DNA of 36,214 nt from contig CAYJJS010000015.1 of the NCBI GenBank assembly GCA_964370645.1, positions 1-36,214 on the forward strand, given 5' to 3'. Below the pieces are notes generated by a model. The model was not told the DNA's origin and did no database searches. It saw only the letters and a list, made by a program, of their open reading frames with translations. This DNA is from CAMQRS01 sp964370645. GTDB lineage: Bacteria; Bacillota_I; Bacilli_A; Erysipelotrichales; Erysipelotrichaceae. Of the stretch, positions 24,818 through 33,289 are shown piece by piece. The first letter of the stretch is position 1. Each line of letters begins with the position of its first letter. A program made the translations under genes and the position numbers.

Positions 24818-25675
24818 ATGGATAGTAAATTTTTTGATTGTAAGCGTTTTATATTTGTTGTGATTTCTGCGTTAATTATCGCTATGAACATGAATAGTTT
24901 TGTAAGTACAGCAGGGTTATTCCCAGGTGGATTCAATGGAATGAGTGTTCTGATACAAAGAGTATTGGAAACCTATTTGCATATTCATGTCTCTTTTTCT
25001 GTGATAAATCTATCTTTAAATGTAATTCCTATTATCATAGGGTTGCGATTAATCGGTAAAAAATTTACTTTCTATTCAGTTATCATGATTGGATTATCCA
25101 GTGTATTTGTTGATATGCTACCACAAATAGCGATTACGGAAGATATTTTGTTGGTAAGTATATTTGGGGGAATCATCAATGGAGTTGCGATTGTAATTGC
25201 ATTGCGTGGAAAAGCATGTAGTGGTGGTACGGATTTTATTGCAATAGCAATTTCACAAAAAACCAAAAAAGAAGCTTGGAATTATATCATGATCGCTAAT
25301 GCACTTATGCTATTACTTGCTGGAGCGCTTTTTGGGTGGGATAAGGCATTGTATAGTATTATCTTTCAATTTTGTAGTACACAGGTTGTAAAAGCGTATC
25401 ATGTTCAATATAAAAAATTATCTATTTTTATAATTACTGAAAATCCTGAAGAAGTTATTCAAGCCGTTATTCAAGAAAGTAGACATACACTAACTTGTTT
25501 AGAAGGATATGGTGGGTATACTAAAAAACAAAAAACTATGTTGTATTCAGTTATATCACATGGAGATGTAGAGAGAGTACGATATGTAGTACAAAAAGTC
25601 GATTCACATGCTTTTATGAGTGTGTTAAAGACAGATATGATATATGGTAATTTTTATCAAAAACCAATGGATTAA
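24818..25675 (+). CDS. YitT family membrane protein (DUF161/DUF2179)
   Basis: The 285 residues contain an N-terminal membrane module of about five helices with the signature GLFPGGFNGMSVLIQ and the later ACSGGTDFIAIAIS, followed by a soluble C-terminal domain (about 205-285, DUF2179). This domain has the typical GYGGYTKKQKTMLYSVIS, recognisable from YitT/YqfU/YebE-type proteins of Firmicutes. The function of the family is unknown; transport of a small molecule is often guessed. TAAGGT precedes the ATG. The gene has its own promoter and terminator. Confidence 0.88.
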   Translation: MDSKFFDCKRFIFVVISALIIAMNMNSFVSTAGLFPGGFNGMSVLIQRVLETYLHIHVSFSVINLSLNVIPIIIGLRLIGKKFTFYSVIMIGLSSVFVDMLPQIAITEDILLVSIFGGIINGVAIVIALRGKACSGGTDFIAIAISQKTKKEAWNYIMIANALMLLLAGALFGWDKALYSIIFQFCSTQVVKAYHVQYKKLSIFIITENPEEVIQAVIQESRHTLTCLEGYGGYTKKQKTMLYSVISHGDVERVRYVVQKVDSHAFMSVLKTDMIYGNFYQKPMD

Positions 25676-25687
25676 AAATATAAGAGG

Positions 25688-25719
25688 CCGCGACAAATGT
25701 AAATGTTGTGGTTTTTTTT
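25688..25719 (+). terminator. YitT-family gene terminator
   Basis: The stem CCGCGACA/TGTTGTGG (two G-U pairs) with an 8-base loop is followed by eight T. Confidence 0.8.
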
Positions 25720-25792
25720 GTTTTTCCCATATACCTATGGCATTGTTTCTTTCTTTTATATATAATTGAGATAACGAAGAGGAGGAACAAAA

Positions 25793-28147
25793 ATGTTAGA
25801 GAGCATTAAAAAAAGAGATGGTAGAGAAATACGTTTTGCTCCAGAAAAAATAATAAGAGCAATTTATTTAGCATCGTGTGCAGCAGCACAAGAAAATGAT
25901 GGTGAAGCAGACTATGAAGAAGCAGAATTTCTTGCGGATCGCATTGTGTATCGATTGAATAAACAGTATAAAGATTGTGCTCCAAGTGTAGAAGAAGTCC
26001 AAGATGTTGTTGTGCAAGTGTTGATTGAGACAGGAAATGCGAAAACGGCAGAAAAATATATTTTATATCGAGCAGAAAGAACGAGAATTCGTAATTTACA
26101 GTCAAGATTAATGGAATCTATTAAAGAAATTACATTTGCGGATGCGAAGGACTCAGATATTAAACGCGATAATGCAAATATTGATGGAAACACAGCAATG
26201 GGTACGATGTTGCAATATGGTAGTGCGGTTTCAAAAGAGTTTTGTGTAGCTAGAGTGATGAACCCGAAATACTCTAAGATGCATGAGAATGGGGATATAC
26301 ATATACACGATATGGATTTTATGAATATGGGTACACTGACTTGTTGTCAAATTGATTTAGATGCATTGTTTAAAGGAGGGTTCTCTACAGGGCATGGACA
26401 CTTAAGAGAACCGCAAGACATTAGTAGCTATGCTGCATTAGCGGCGATTGCTATTCAAAGCAATCAAAATGATCAACATGGTGGACAAAGTATACCTGCG
26501 TTCGATTATTATTTAGCTAAAGGTGTAGCAAAGACATTTAAAAAGTTATTTTATGCAAATGTCGCAAAAGCACTACAGTTGCTTGCAGGAATTGATTGCG
26601 ATAAAAAAGATTGTGCTTCTTATATGGAAGAGCATTTAGATACACAACCAAAATTGAAGATGGATAACGCTTATATGGAGTCGTTTAAAAATGGTTTGAG
26701 TGACAAATATGGAGTGGATGCTGTCATTGCAAAACGCGTATTTGATTTTGCATTACAAGAAGCCAGTAATGAATGTGATAAGAAGACATTTCAAGCGATG
26801 GAAGGTTTTATTCATAATTTAAATACGATGCATTCAAGAGCTGGAGCGCAAGTACCGTTTTCAAGTATAAATTTTGGTACTGACATTAGCCCTGAAGGGA
26901 GAATGGTAAGTGAAAAACTATTGCTTGCACAACTAGCAGGATTAGGGAATGGAGAAACACCAATCTTTCCAATATTAATATTTAAAGTTAAAGAGGGTAT
27001 AAATTACAATCCAGAGGATCCGAATTACGATTTATTCGAATTGAGTTGCAAAGTAAGTGCGAAACGTTTATTCCCAAATTTCGTATTTATTGATGCGCCA
27101 TTCAATTTGCAATACTATGACCCAACAGATTTCAAAACGGAAATTGCAACAATGGGATGCCGTACCCGTGTGATTGGTAATGTGAACGGTAGAGAAATCC
27201 CAGTGGGAAGAGGAAATACTTCATTTACAACAATCAATTTAGTACGTTTGGGGATTGAAAATGGAGTGGTTGGGCAAAAACAAGTATTCGATAAAAAAGG
27301 CTTCTTTAAAGATTTAGAATATTACATGAGTGAAGTGTGTGATCAAATATATGAACGTCTACAACTGCAAGGTAGCAAAAAAGTGCGTAATTTCCCATTC
27401 TTGATGGGACAAGGTATCTGGATGGGTAGTGAAACATTAAGTGCGAATGACACATTGGAAGAGGTTGTGAAGCAGGGTTCATTATCGGTAGGGTTTATAG
27501 GATTAGCAGAGTGTTTGGTTGCCCTTTGTGGAAAACACCATGGAGAAGATGCGAGTGCACAAGCCTTAGGTTTAGAAATTATTCAGTTTATGCGCGATTT
27601 CCTAGATAAGAAACAAGTGGAAACAAAGTTGAATTATTCGCTGTTGGCAACACCTGCAGAAGGTTTGTCAGGGAGATTTACACGTATGGATCGTAAAAAA
27701 TATGGTGAAATTGAGCGTGTAACAGATAAAGAGTATTACACAAATTCAAACCATATACCAGTTAGCTTTCCAATTAGTACATATGAAAAAATTCAACTAG
27801 AAGCACCTTATCATGCGCTTACGAATGCAGGACATATTGCATATGTAGAGTTGGATGGAAACCCATCTAATAACATTCAGGGATTCATGAATGTAGTGCG
27901 TTGCATGAAGGAGAGTGGCGTTGGATATGGTAGCATTAACCACCCGTTAGATAGAGATCCTTTATGTGGCTATAGCGGTGTTATAGATGGTGATGTTTGC
28001 CCAAAATGTAGCAGAAACGAACGCGACAGCGTTGTTAAATTCGACCGCATTCGTCGCATAACGGGATACTTAGTAGGTACATTGGATCGTTTCAATGATG
28101 GAAAAGCGGCAGAAGAGCGAGAAAGAGTGAAGCATAATAATGGATAA
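25793..28147 (+). CDS. nrdD: Anaerobic ribonucleoside-triphosphate reductase
   Basis: This class III glycyl-radical enzyme makes deoxyribonucleotides without oxygen. Of 784 residues, the first about 95 form an ATP-cone allosteric domain (KKRDGREIRFAPEKIIRAI). The C-terminal zinc site is CGYSGVIDGDVCPKC, and the glycyl-radical loop is RRITGYLVGTLDRF with Gly758 the probable radical site. AGGAGG precedes the ATG. A -10-like TATAAT stands at 25761-25766 with only a poor -35. No clear NrdR box pair is visible in the short upstream gap. nrdG overlaps its end by 8 bases. Confidence 0.96.
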   Translation: MLESIKKRDGREIRFAPEKIIRAIYLASCAAAQENDGEADYEEAEFLADRIVYRLNKQYKDCAPSVEEVQDVVVQVLIETGNAKTAEKYILYRAERTRIRNLQSRLMESIKEITFADAKDSDIKRDNANIDGNTAMGTMLQYGSAVSKEFCVARVMNPKYSKMHENGDIHIHDMDFMNMGTLTCCQIDLDALFKGGFSTGHGHLREPQDISSYAALAAIAIQSNQNDQHGGQSIPAFDYYLAKGVAKTFKKLFYANVAKALQLLAGIDCDKKDCASYMEEHLDTQPKLKMDNAYMESFKNGLSDKYGVDAVIAKRVFDFALQEASNECDKKTFQAMEGFIHNLNTMHSRAGAQVPFSSINFGTDISPEGRMVSEKLLLAQLAGLGNGETPIFPILIFKVKEGINYNPEDPNYDLFELSCKVSAKRLFPNFVFIDAPFNLQYYDPTDFKTEIATMGCRTRVIGNVNGREIPVGRGNTSFTTINLVRLGIENGVVGQKQVFDKKGFFKDLEYYMSEVCDQIYERLQLQGSKKVRNFPFLMGQGIWMGSETLSANDTLEEVVKQGSLSVGFIGLAECLVALCGKHHGEDASAQALGLEIIQFMRDFLDKKQVETKLNYSLLATPAEGLSGRFTRMDRKKYGEIERVTDKEYYTNSNHIPVSFPISTYEKIQLEAPYHALTNAGHIAYVELDGNPSNNIQGFMNVVRCMKESGVGYGSINHPLDRDPLCGYSGVIDGDVCPKCSRNERDSVVKFDRIRRITGYLVGTLDRFNDGKAAEERERVKHNNG

Positions 28148-28646
28148 AATACGTTTAGCAGGGGATATTAAATTTGATAGTATAGTAGATGGATTGGGTG
28201 TACGTAGTGTCTTGTTTACACAAGGTTGCATACATAAGTGTGCAGCATGCCATAATCCGCAAACGCATGATATTTGTGATGGACAAGAATATGAAATTGA
28301 GTCAGTTATTCAACAATTGCAAAAGATAAAATTGCAAAATGGATTAACCCTTTCTGGTGGAGAGCCATTCTTACAATGTGAGGCGTTATTGCGCATTGTG
28401 AAAACGATGCGTAACGATGATTACGATGTTTGGGCATACACTGGATTTACTTATGAAGAAATACTGCAGGATGAGAATATGAAAAAGTTATTGAACGAAA
28501 TTGATGTACTTGTTGATGGTAAATTTGAGGAAGATAAAAAACACTTTACATTAGTGTTTAAAGGGAGTAGTAATCAAAGAATTATTAATGTGCAAAAATC
28601 ACTGGAAACAGGTTGTGTGCAGTTACATGAATTAGATTTGTTGTAG
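28140..28646 (+). CDS. nrdG: Anaerobic ribonucleotide reductase-activating protein
   Basis: This radical SAM enzyme places the glycyl radical on NrdD. The 168 residues carry the 4Fe-4S motif CIHKCAAC (Cys30, Cys34, Cys37), followed by HNPQTHD and the SAM-binding LSGGEPF near residue 75. It overlaps nrdD by 8 bases with only a weak ribosome site (GAAAGAGTGAAG), so translational coupling is expected. A strong terminator follows. Confidence 0.95.
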   Translation: MDKIRLAGDIKFDSIVDGLGVRSVLFTQGCIHKCAACHNPQTHDICDGQEYEIESVIQQLQKIKLQNGLTLSGGEPFLQCEALLRIVKTMRNDDYDVWAYTGFTYEEILQDENMKKLLNEIDVLVDGKFEEDKKHFTLVFKGSSNQRIINVQKSLETGCVQLHELDLL

Positions 28647-28652
28647 AAATGA

Positions 28653-28687
28653 AAAAAATCTCACTCCAATAGGGAATGAGATTTTTT
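28653..28687. terminator. Bidirectional terminator between nrdG and the transporter
   Basis: An 11-bp stem AAAAAATCTCA/TGAGATTTTTT encloses a small inner TCC/GGA pairing. The A-rich and T-rich flanks let it stop transcription from both sides. Confidence 0.88.
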
Positions 28688-29309
28688 ACTGTTTTTTGAA
28701 TATTCCTAGAGGTTTACCTAGTGGTAAAAATTCTCTTTGGAAAGTCGCGTTCAATACATTTGCCGCAACCCCGTAGAAAGAAACTAAAGCGATCAATAAC
28801 TCTGCAATGGCTGCTATGTTGTGAAATAAATGTTCTTGAATTCCTAGTGTACTTAAAGATAGTCCTAAGAATAAAAAATCGATTAATATAAATATTATTA
28901 GTAATGTTTTATTTACTTCGATTGCACCAATTGTCATGATGAAAGTAAAAATGAAATACCCGATAAAGGCAACACCCAATTGGTTAATATCTGCCCCTGC
29001 TTGCATGGTTTCTCCAAATATACCATGTTGAATTAACCAAGTGAAAGCTACTCCTAACCAGAAAAATCCATAAGCGCAAAAAGCTGTTCCTCCGAATACA
29101 TTTTTTAATTTGAAGTCTAAAGCTCCTGCATAAATTTGTGCAATGGCTCCTAAAAAGATTGCCCAAGGAATCACTAATGAAGTTCCTTGTGTAAGACCTA
29201 ATTTTTGTGATGAAGCAACTAATGTAACGATGGCTAATCCAAATAATCCAATGGCAGATGGGTTTGCTACAGCAATTGAAATTTGATCTTTTGATGTGTG
29301 ATTTGACAT
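28686..29309 (-). CDS. AceTr/SatP family (YaaH) acetate-succinate type transporter
   Basis: This six-helix channel-like transporter of the GPR1/FUN34/YaaH family carries acetate, succinate or related small acids. The 207 residues have the N-terminal family motif as ANPSAIGLFGLA (usually NPAPLGL), GAIAQIYAGALDFKLKNVFG in the next helices, and GTAFCAYGFFWLGVAF. AAAGGAG precedes the ATG by 7 bases. It has a near-consensus promoter of its own. In a fermenting anaerobe it could serve export of end products; this is inference. Confidence 0.9.
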   Translation of the reverse strand: MSNHTSKDQISIAVANPSAIGLFGLAIVTLVASSQKLGLTQGTSLVIPWAIFLGAIAQIYAGALDFKLKNVFGGTAFCAYGFFWLGVAFTWLIQHGIFGETMQAGADINQLGVAFIGYFIFTFIMTIGAIEVNKTLLIIFILIDFLFLGLSLSTLGIQEHLFHNIAAIAELLIALVSFYGVAANVLNATFQREFLPLGKPLGIFKKQ

Positions 29310-29330
29310 ACTTATTCTCCTTTAATCTAT

Positions 29331-29385
29331 GCTTATAATAAGCGAAAGCTTGCAAATTATATCAATGGATGTAAAGTTTTGTCAA
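29331..29385 (-). promoter_or_regulatory. Promoter and palindromic leader of the SatP-type gene
   Basis: On the minus strand TTGACA (29380-29385) and TATAAT (29356-29361) are 18 bases apart, with TGA before the -10. The predicted leader holds two overlapping inverted repeats, AAGC/GCTT (29340-29351) and GCTTA/TAAGC (29331-29343), which could be an operator. Confidence 0.7.
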
Positions 29386-29434
29386 CAATCAAATTCATTA
29401 TTTGAAAATACTATCTTTTTTTAATGTGAAAGGT

Positions 29435-29440
29435 TATAAT
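29435..29440 (+). promoter_or_regulatory. -10 box of mgtE
   Basis: A consensus TATAAT puts the transcription start near 29446-29448, within the first pairs of the leader helix. The -35 region (TATCTT at 29412-29417, 17-base spacing) is weak. Confidence 0.55.
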
Positions 29441-29444
29441 TTTA

Positions 29445-29540
29445 GAGAAATGGGGGTGGTCATATGGATCCTGTAGGACAGAACAAAAATACTATTAATA
29501 ACAAGGAGTGTGGCCATCCATTCTCCTTATAAAGAGGAGG
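29445..29540 (+). promoter_or_regulatory. Structured mgtE leader, candidate unclassified riboswitch
   Basis: The RNA 5' end (29445-29465) can pair with 29508-29525 in a helix of about 18 bp with two small bulges, including TGGTCA with TGGCCA, ATGG with CCAT and GAG with CTC. It closes a 42-base core (29466-29507) with local hairpin options such as CTGT/ACAG. Beyond it CTCCT (29523-29527) can instead pair with AGGAG (29535-29539), hiding the mgtE ribosome site. The two pairings exclude each other. It is much shorter than the M-box and lacks its conserved sequence as I know it. Confidence 0.5.
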
Positions 29541-29544
29541 AAAT

Positions 29545-30879
29545 ATGCAAGAAAAACAACTAGATAAAATCATTGAACTACTTGTTCATGGTGAATATAA
29601 AGAGCTGAATAAATCGATTCAGCATATTCATCCAGCCGATATATTCGAAGCGATAAGTGAAAGAGAAGATGCACATGTATTGCTAGAGCGATTGCCAAAT
29701 GCATTAGTTGCTGAAATATTGGATGAGGCAGATGAAGAGGAAGTATTTGAATTATTAAAGAAATTCACAAAAGAAAAGCAACGTGAAATTTTAAATTGTA
29801 TGTCTGATGATGAGGTAGCCGATTTAATTGATGAATTAGAAGATACACAGAAAAAAGATGTAATTGACTTACTGGATGAAGAGTCCAGAGAAGATGTAGA
29901 AAAACTTCTGAGTTATGATAGTGAAAGTGCTGGAGGAATCATGACAACAGAGTTTTTAGCTTTATTTGAAGATAAAACCATTGAAGCAACACTACGATAT
30001 ATACGTGAAGAACATGAAGCAGAAACAACCTATTACTTATATGTAATTGATCGTATGTATCGTTTAAAAGGGGTTGTTTCATTACGCGATATTGTGTCAA
30101 ATTCTATGGATACCAAAATATCAGAAATTTTAAATCCGCATGTAATTAGTGTACATGCAGAAGATGACCAAGAAGAAGTATCACGATTGTTTGAGAGGTA
30201 TGGTTTTATGATGATGCCTGTTGTAGATGCAAATAGTCGTATGTTAGGGGTCATCACTGTAGATGATATATTAGAAGTTATGGTTGATGAAACAACCGAA
30301 GATATTCACCATTTGGCGGGGATTAATAAAGAGGAAAAGGTAGATGGTTCTATCTTTAATTCAGTGAAATCCAGGTTGCCATGGTTGTGTGTGAACTTGA
30401 TTACTGCTTCTATTTCAAGTTCTATTATTAATTCTTTTTCACCTACGATTGCGCAAATAGTTGCTTTGAGTGCAGTAATGACAATTATTACAGGGATGGG
30501 TGGAAATGCTGGTACACAAGCACTTACATTGGTAGTGCGTGGATTGTCGCTAGGTGCTATTGATCGTAGTAATGCGGCGAAAATTATTTTGAAAGAATTA
30601 GGGGTAGGTTTGGTTATAGGAAGTTCATTAGGAATATTCGTATGTGTGATTTGTTATGTGTATGAGGCAAATATGTTATTGGGAGTAGTTGCATGGATTG
30701 CCATGGCATTAAATACGACTTGTGCAGTAGGAGCAGGTTGTGTCATTCCGTTAATACTAGATAAGTTAGGTGTTGATCCAGCTTTAGCTAGCGGAGTGTT
30801 TGTGACTGGAGTAAGTGACTCCTTAGGTTTCTTGTTGTTTTTAGGACTGGTAACGCTAACTTTGCCATATTTAATTTAA
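29545..30879 (+). CDS. mgtE: MgtE family magnesium channel/transporter
   Basis: It imports Mg2+ and closes when cytoplasmic Mg2+ binds its soluble domains. The 444 residues comprise an acidic MgtE N domain (about 1-125, with DEADEEEVFELL), two CBS domains (about 130-250) and a five-helix pore domain (about 275-444). The pore motif TGMGGNAGTQALTLVVRGL is diagnostic, as is PLILDKLGVDPALASG near the end. GAGGAGG lies 4 bases before the ATG and is part of a possible sequestering hairpin in the leader. A terminator follows closely. Confidence 0.95.
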   Translation: MQEKQLDKIIELLVHGEYKELNKSIQHIHPADIFEAISEREDAHVLLERLPNALVAEILDEADEEEVFELLKKFTKEKQREILNCMSDDEVADLIDELEDTQKKDVIDLLDEESREDVEKLLSYDSESAGGIMTTEFLALFEDKTIEATLRYIREEHEAETTYYLYVIDRMYRLKGVVSLRDIVSNSMDTKISEILNPHVISVHAEDDQEEVSRLFERYGFMMMPVVDANSRMLGVITVDDILEVMVDETTEDIHHLAGINKEEKVDGSIFNSVKSRLPWLCVNLITASISSSIINSFSPTIAQIVALSAVMTIITGMGGNAGTQALTLVVRGLSLGAIDRSNAAKIILKELGVGLVIGSSLGIFVCVICYVYEANMLLGVVAWIAMALNTTCAVGAGCVIPLILDKLGVDPALASGVFVTGVSDSLGFLLFLGLVTLTLPYLI

Positions 30880-30903
30880 ACACTTTAACGAGTGTTTTTT
30901 TTA
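30878..30903 (+). terminator. mgtE terminator
   Basis: The 7-bp stem AAACACT/AGTGTTT with a 6-base loop is followed by a run of T. Confidence 0.8.
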
Positions 30904-30917
30904 TGGTGTAATTATTG

Positions 30918-30923
30918 TATAAT
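30918..30923 (+). promoter_or_regulatory. -10 box of pheA
   Basis: A consensus TATAAT stands 21 bases before the pheA ATG, after the mgtE terminator. No clear -35 hexamer is visible. Confidence 0.5.
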
Positions 30924-30944
30924 AGATACAATTGAGGTGGTAGT

Positions 30945-32039
30945 ATGAATAAATTAGAGCAAGCAAGGGTACAAATTAATGCAATTGATCAGCAAATAGC
31001 TGAGTTATTTGAACAAAGAATGGAAGCTGTAGAAGATGTAGTTTCTTATAAAATAGAAAACAATATGCAAGTATTAGATCAAAGTAGAGAAAACATATTG
31101 ATTGAAAAGAATGTGCAATATATTCAAAAAGAGAAATACAAAGCATCGTATTATGATTTTCTACAAAATGTATTACGAGTTTCTAGAGAATATCAAAAGA
31201 CTTTGATTAGTAAAAATAAAGTAGCTTATGGTGGTGTTGAAGGTGCATTCTCACACATTGCTTCCTGTGATTTGTTTCCACACAATGTGAAAATCGCTTA
31301 TAAAACATTTGAGGAAGTGATTCATGCTGTGGAAGAGGGAGTCGTGCAATACGGTGTGATTCCATTTGAAAATTCAAGTACAGGCGAAGTGAGTGAGACT
31401 AGTGAACTGTTAAGAGATGCACAAGTGTACATACATGGAACATATGACTTGAAAATAACACAAAACTTATTAGGGGTGAAGGGCACTCATGTAGAACAAA
31501 TTCAAAAAGTGTATTCACACCCACAAGGATTAAGTCAATGTAAGCAGTTTTTCCAGGGTAGGACAATGCAGCAAGTACCTTATGTAAATACTGCTTTAGC
31601 AGCGAAATATGTAAGTGAGAGTAAAGACCCTAGTATTGCAGCTATTGCTTCTCTTGCAACAGCGAAGCTTTACAATTTGGATGTGTTGGTGAAAGATATT
31701 AATACAAACAAAGATAATACAACTCGTTTCATTATTATTTGTAAAGAACAATCTACACAAGGAACACATTTTCAGATGCTGTTCTCTACAAAAGATGAGA
31801 AGGGTACATTAGCAAAAGCGATTAATATGATTGCGGAAGCTGGATTCAATTTATCTTCTCTAAAATCAAAGGCAGTGCCTAATGAGCCATGGAAGTATTA
31901 TTTCCACATTGAAGTAGAAGGAAATTTAGCATCAGATGAAGCTAAGAGAATGTTAGATGCACTTGCATCCTATTGTCTAGATATGAAGATACTAGGTGCA
32001 TACACAAAGAAAGAGGGACCATATGAAGAGATTTATTAA
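30945..32039 (+). CDS. pheA: Bifunctional chorismate mutase/prephenate dehydratase
   Basis: It turns chorismate into prephenate and then phenylpyruvate, the phenylalanine branch. The 364 residues show an AroQ-type mutase (about 1-85), a dehydratase (about 90-268, with VAYGGVEGAFSH, the PFENSSTGEV stretch and NTTRFIII) and an ACT regulatory domain (about 275-352). In the ACT domain the phenylalanine-binding ESRP-type motif is replaced by LKSKAV near residue 307, so feedback inhibition may be weak or altered. TTGAGGTGG precedes the ATG. The end overlaps the aminotransferase gene by 17 bases. Confidence 0.94.
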   Translation: MNKLEQARVQINAIDQQIAELFEQRMEAVEDVVSYKIENNMQVLDQSRENILIEKNVQYIQKEKYKASYYDFLQNVLRVSREYQKTLISKNKVAYGGVEGAFSHIASCDLFPHNVKIAYKTFEEVIHAVEEGVVQYGVIPFENSSTGEVSETSELLRDAQVYIHGTYDLKITQNLLGVKGTHVEQIQKVYSHPQGLSQCKQFFQGRTMQQVPYVNTALAAKYVSESKDPSIAAIASLATAKLYNLDVLVKDINTNKDNTTRFIIICKEQSTQGTHFQMLFSTKDEKGTLAKAINMIAEAGFNLSSLKSKAVPNEPWKYYFHIEVEGNLASDEAKRMLDALASYCLDMKILGAYTKKEGPYEEIY

Positions 32040-33258
32040 AAACAACGTAGACGCAACACCAATTGTAGATAATGTATTTTCAATTGTGAAACTTGCACAA
32101 GACGCGAAAGAAAAATTTGGGGCAAAGCAAGTTATTGATGCAACCATTGGTAGTTTGAATGATGAAGATGGAAAATTAGTAGCGTTTGATTCAGTGTTCA
32201 CACACTATAATGAAATTGACAATCGTGTAAAGGCAAAGTATGCTTCTAGCTTCTCTGGGAATGAGGACTTTAAAAAACAAGTATATCGTTGGGTAGTACA
32301 AGATGTATCTTTGCAATTGTCACATAAAGTAATTGCCACACCAGGAGGGAGTGGTGCTGTTAGTACAACGATACATGATATTTTAGATCAAGGGGATACT
32401 TTAATTATTCCAGAAATTGCTTGGGGTTCATATAAACTGATGGCAAGTATGGGGAATATTAATATAGCAACGTATTCATTGTTTGAGGAAGATGGGTTTA
32501 ATGTGAAAAACTTTGAAGCTGTTTGTCAAACAATTATGAATAAAGAAGGAAAGGTATTAGCGATTATTAATGATCCTTGTCATAATCCAACGGGATACTC
32601 TTTAAGTGATTCTGAGTGGAAAGAGGTTGTTTGTGTTTTAAATAAGTTAAGTGAACAAGGACCAGTTGTTTTACTGAATGATATTGCCTATATTGATTTT
32701 GCTTACGATTTTGCTAGTAGTAGAAACTATTTACGCAATTTTAATGATATCGCTGAAAATGTAATGGTAATTGTTGCTTTTTCTTGTAGTAAAACAATGA
32801 CATCGTATGGACTTCGTTGTGGGGCTGCGCTATTGCTTTCACAAAAAGAAGAGAGCGTTCGTGAAGTAGAAATTGTTATGGAAAAAAGTGCGCGTGCTTT
32901 ATGGAGTAACATTCCTAATGCAGCGATGGATAATTTTGTATACACAACGACACAGGGATATGCCGCATTTGATAAAGAGAAGTCATATTATGTAAATTTA
33001 TTGAAACAACGTAGTGATATCTTTTGTGAAGAGGCAAAAAGTCATGGCTTAGAGCATTATCCATATCGCGAAGGATTTTTTGTGACATTGAAAATGGAAG
33101 ATGCACAAACACTTGAGGCATTTCACCAAGCGTTGATGAAACATAATATATTCACAGTGAAAGTGAATAAAGGAATTCGTGTAGGACTATGTTCATTGAA
33201 TGTTGAAAAAACAAGAGGTCTAGCGAGAAAAATGAAGGAAGTGTTGAATACTTTATAA
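32023..33258 (+). CDS. PLP-dependent class I/II aminotransferase, probably aromatic
   Basis: The 411 residues form a fold-type I aminotransferase. Visible motifs are NDPCHNPTGYS (cofactor-binding Asn), the later ND-Y motif LLNDIAYIDFAY, and SCSKTMTSYGLRCG with Lys257 as the Schiff-base lysine. Overlap with pheA implies it converts phenylpyruvate to phenylalanine, possibly also tyrosine; this is inferred from context, and aspartate-type specificity cannot be excluded. The start at 32023 follows GAGGG (32013-32017) within pheA; an earlier ATG at 31996 lacks such a site. A long terminator follows. Confidence 0.88.
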   Translation: MKRFIKNNVDATPIVDNVFSIVKLAQDAKEKFGAKQVIDATIGSLNDEDGKLVAFDSVFTHYNEIDNRVKAKYASSFSGNEDFKKQVYRWVVQDVSLQLSHKVIATPGGSGAVSTTIHDILDQGDTLIIPEIAWGSYKLMASMGNINIATYSLFEEDGFNVKNFEAVCQTIMNKEGKVLAIINDPCHNPTGYSLSDSEWKEVVCVLNKLSEQGPVVLLNDIAYIDFAYDFASSRNYLRNFNDIAENVMVIVAFSCSKTMTSYGLRCGAALLLSQKEESVREVEIVMEKSARALWSNIPNAAMDNFVYTTTQGYAAFDKEKSYYVNLLKQRSDIFCEEAKSHGLEHYPYREGFFVTLKMEDAQTLEAFHQALMKHNIFTVKVNKGIRVGLCSLNVEKTRGLARKMKEVLNTL

Positions 33259-33289
33259 AAATAGAGGTTTCACAATGAAACCTCTATTT
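33259..33289. terminator. Bidirectional terminator after the aminotransferase
   Basis: A 14-bp perfect stem AAATAGAGGTTTCA/TGAAACCTCTATTT with a CAA loop contains the stop codon of the opposite-strand gene at its edge. Confidence 0.82.

Noticed and set aside
25676..25792. NrdR box upstream of nrdD
   Set aside because: No pair of ACACWATATMTTGT-like boxes can be made out in the 117-base gap.
29445..29540. M-box (ykoK) magnesium riboswitch
   Set aside because: The leader is much shorter than an M-box, and the conserved core sequences I know for it are not visible. A covariance-model scan would decide.
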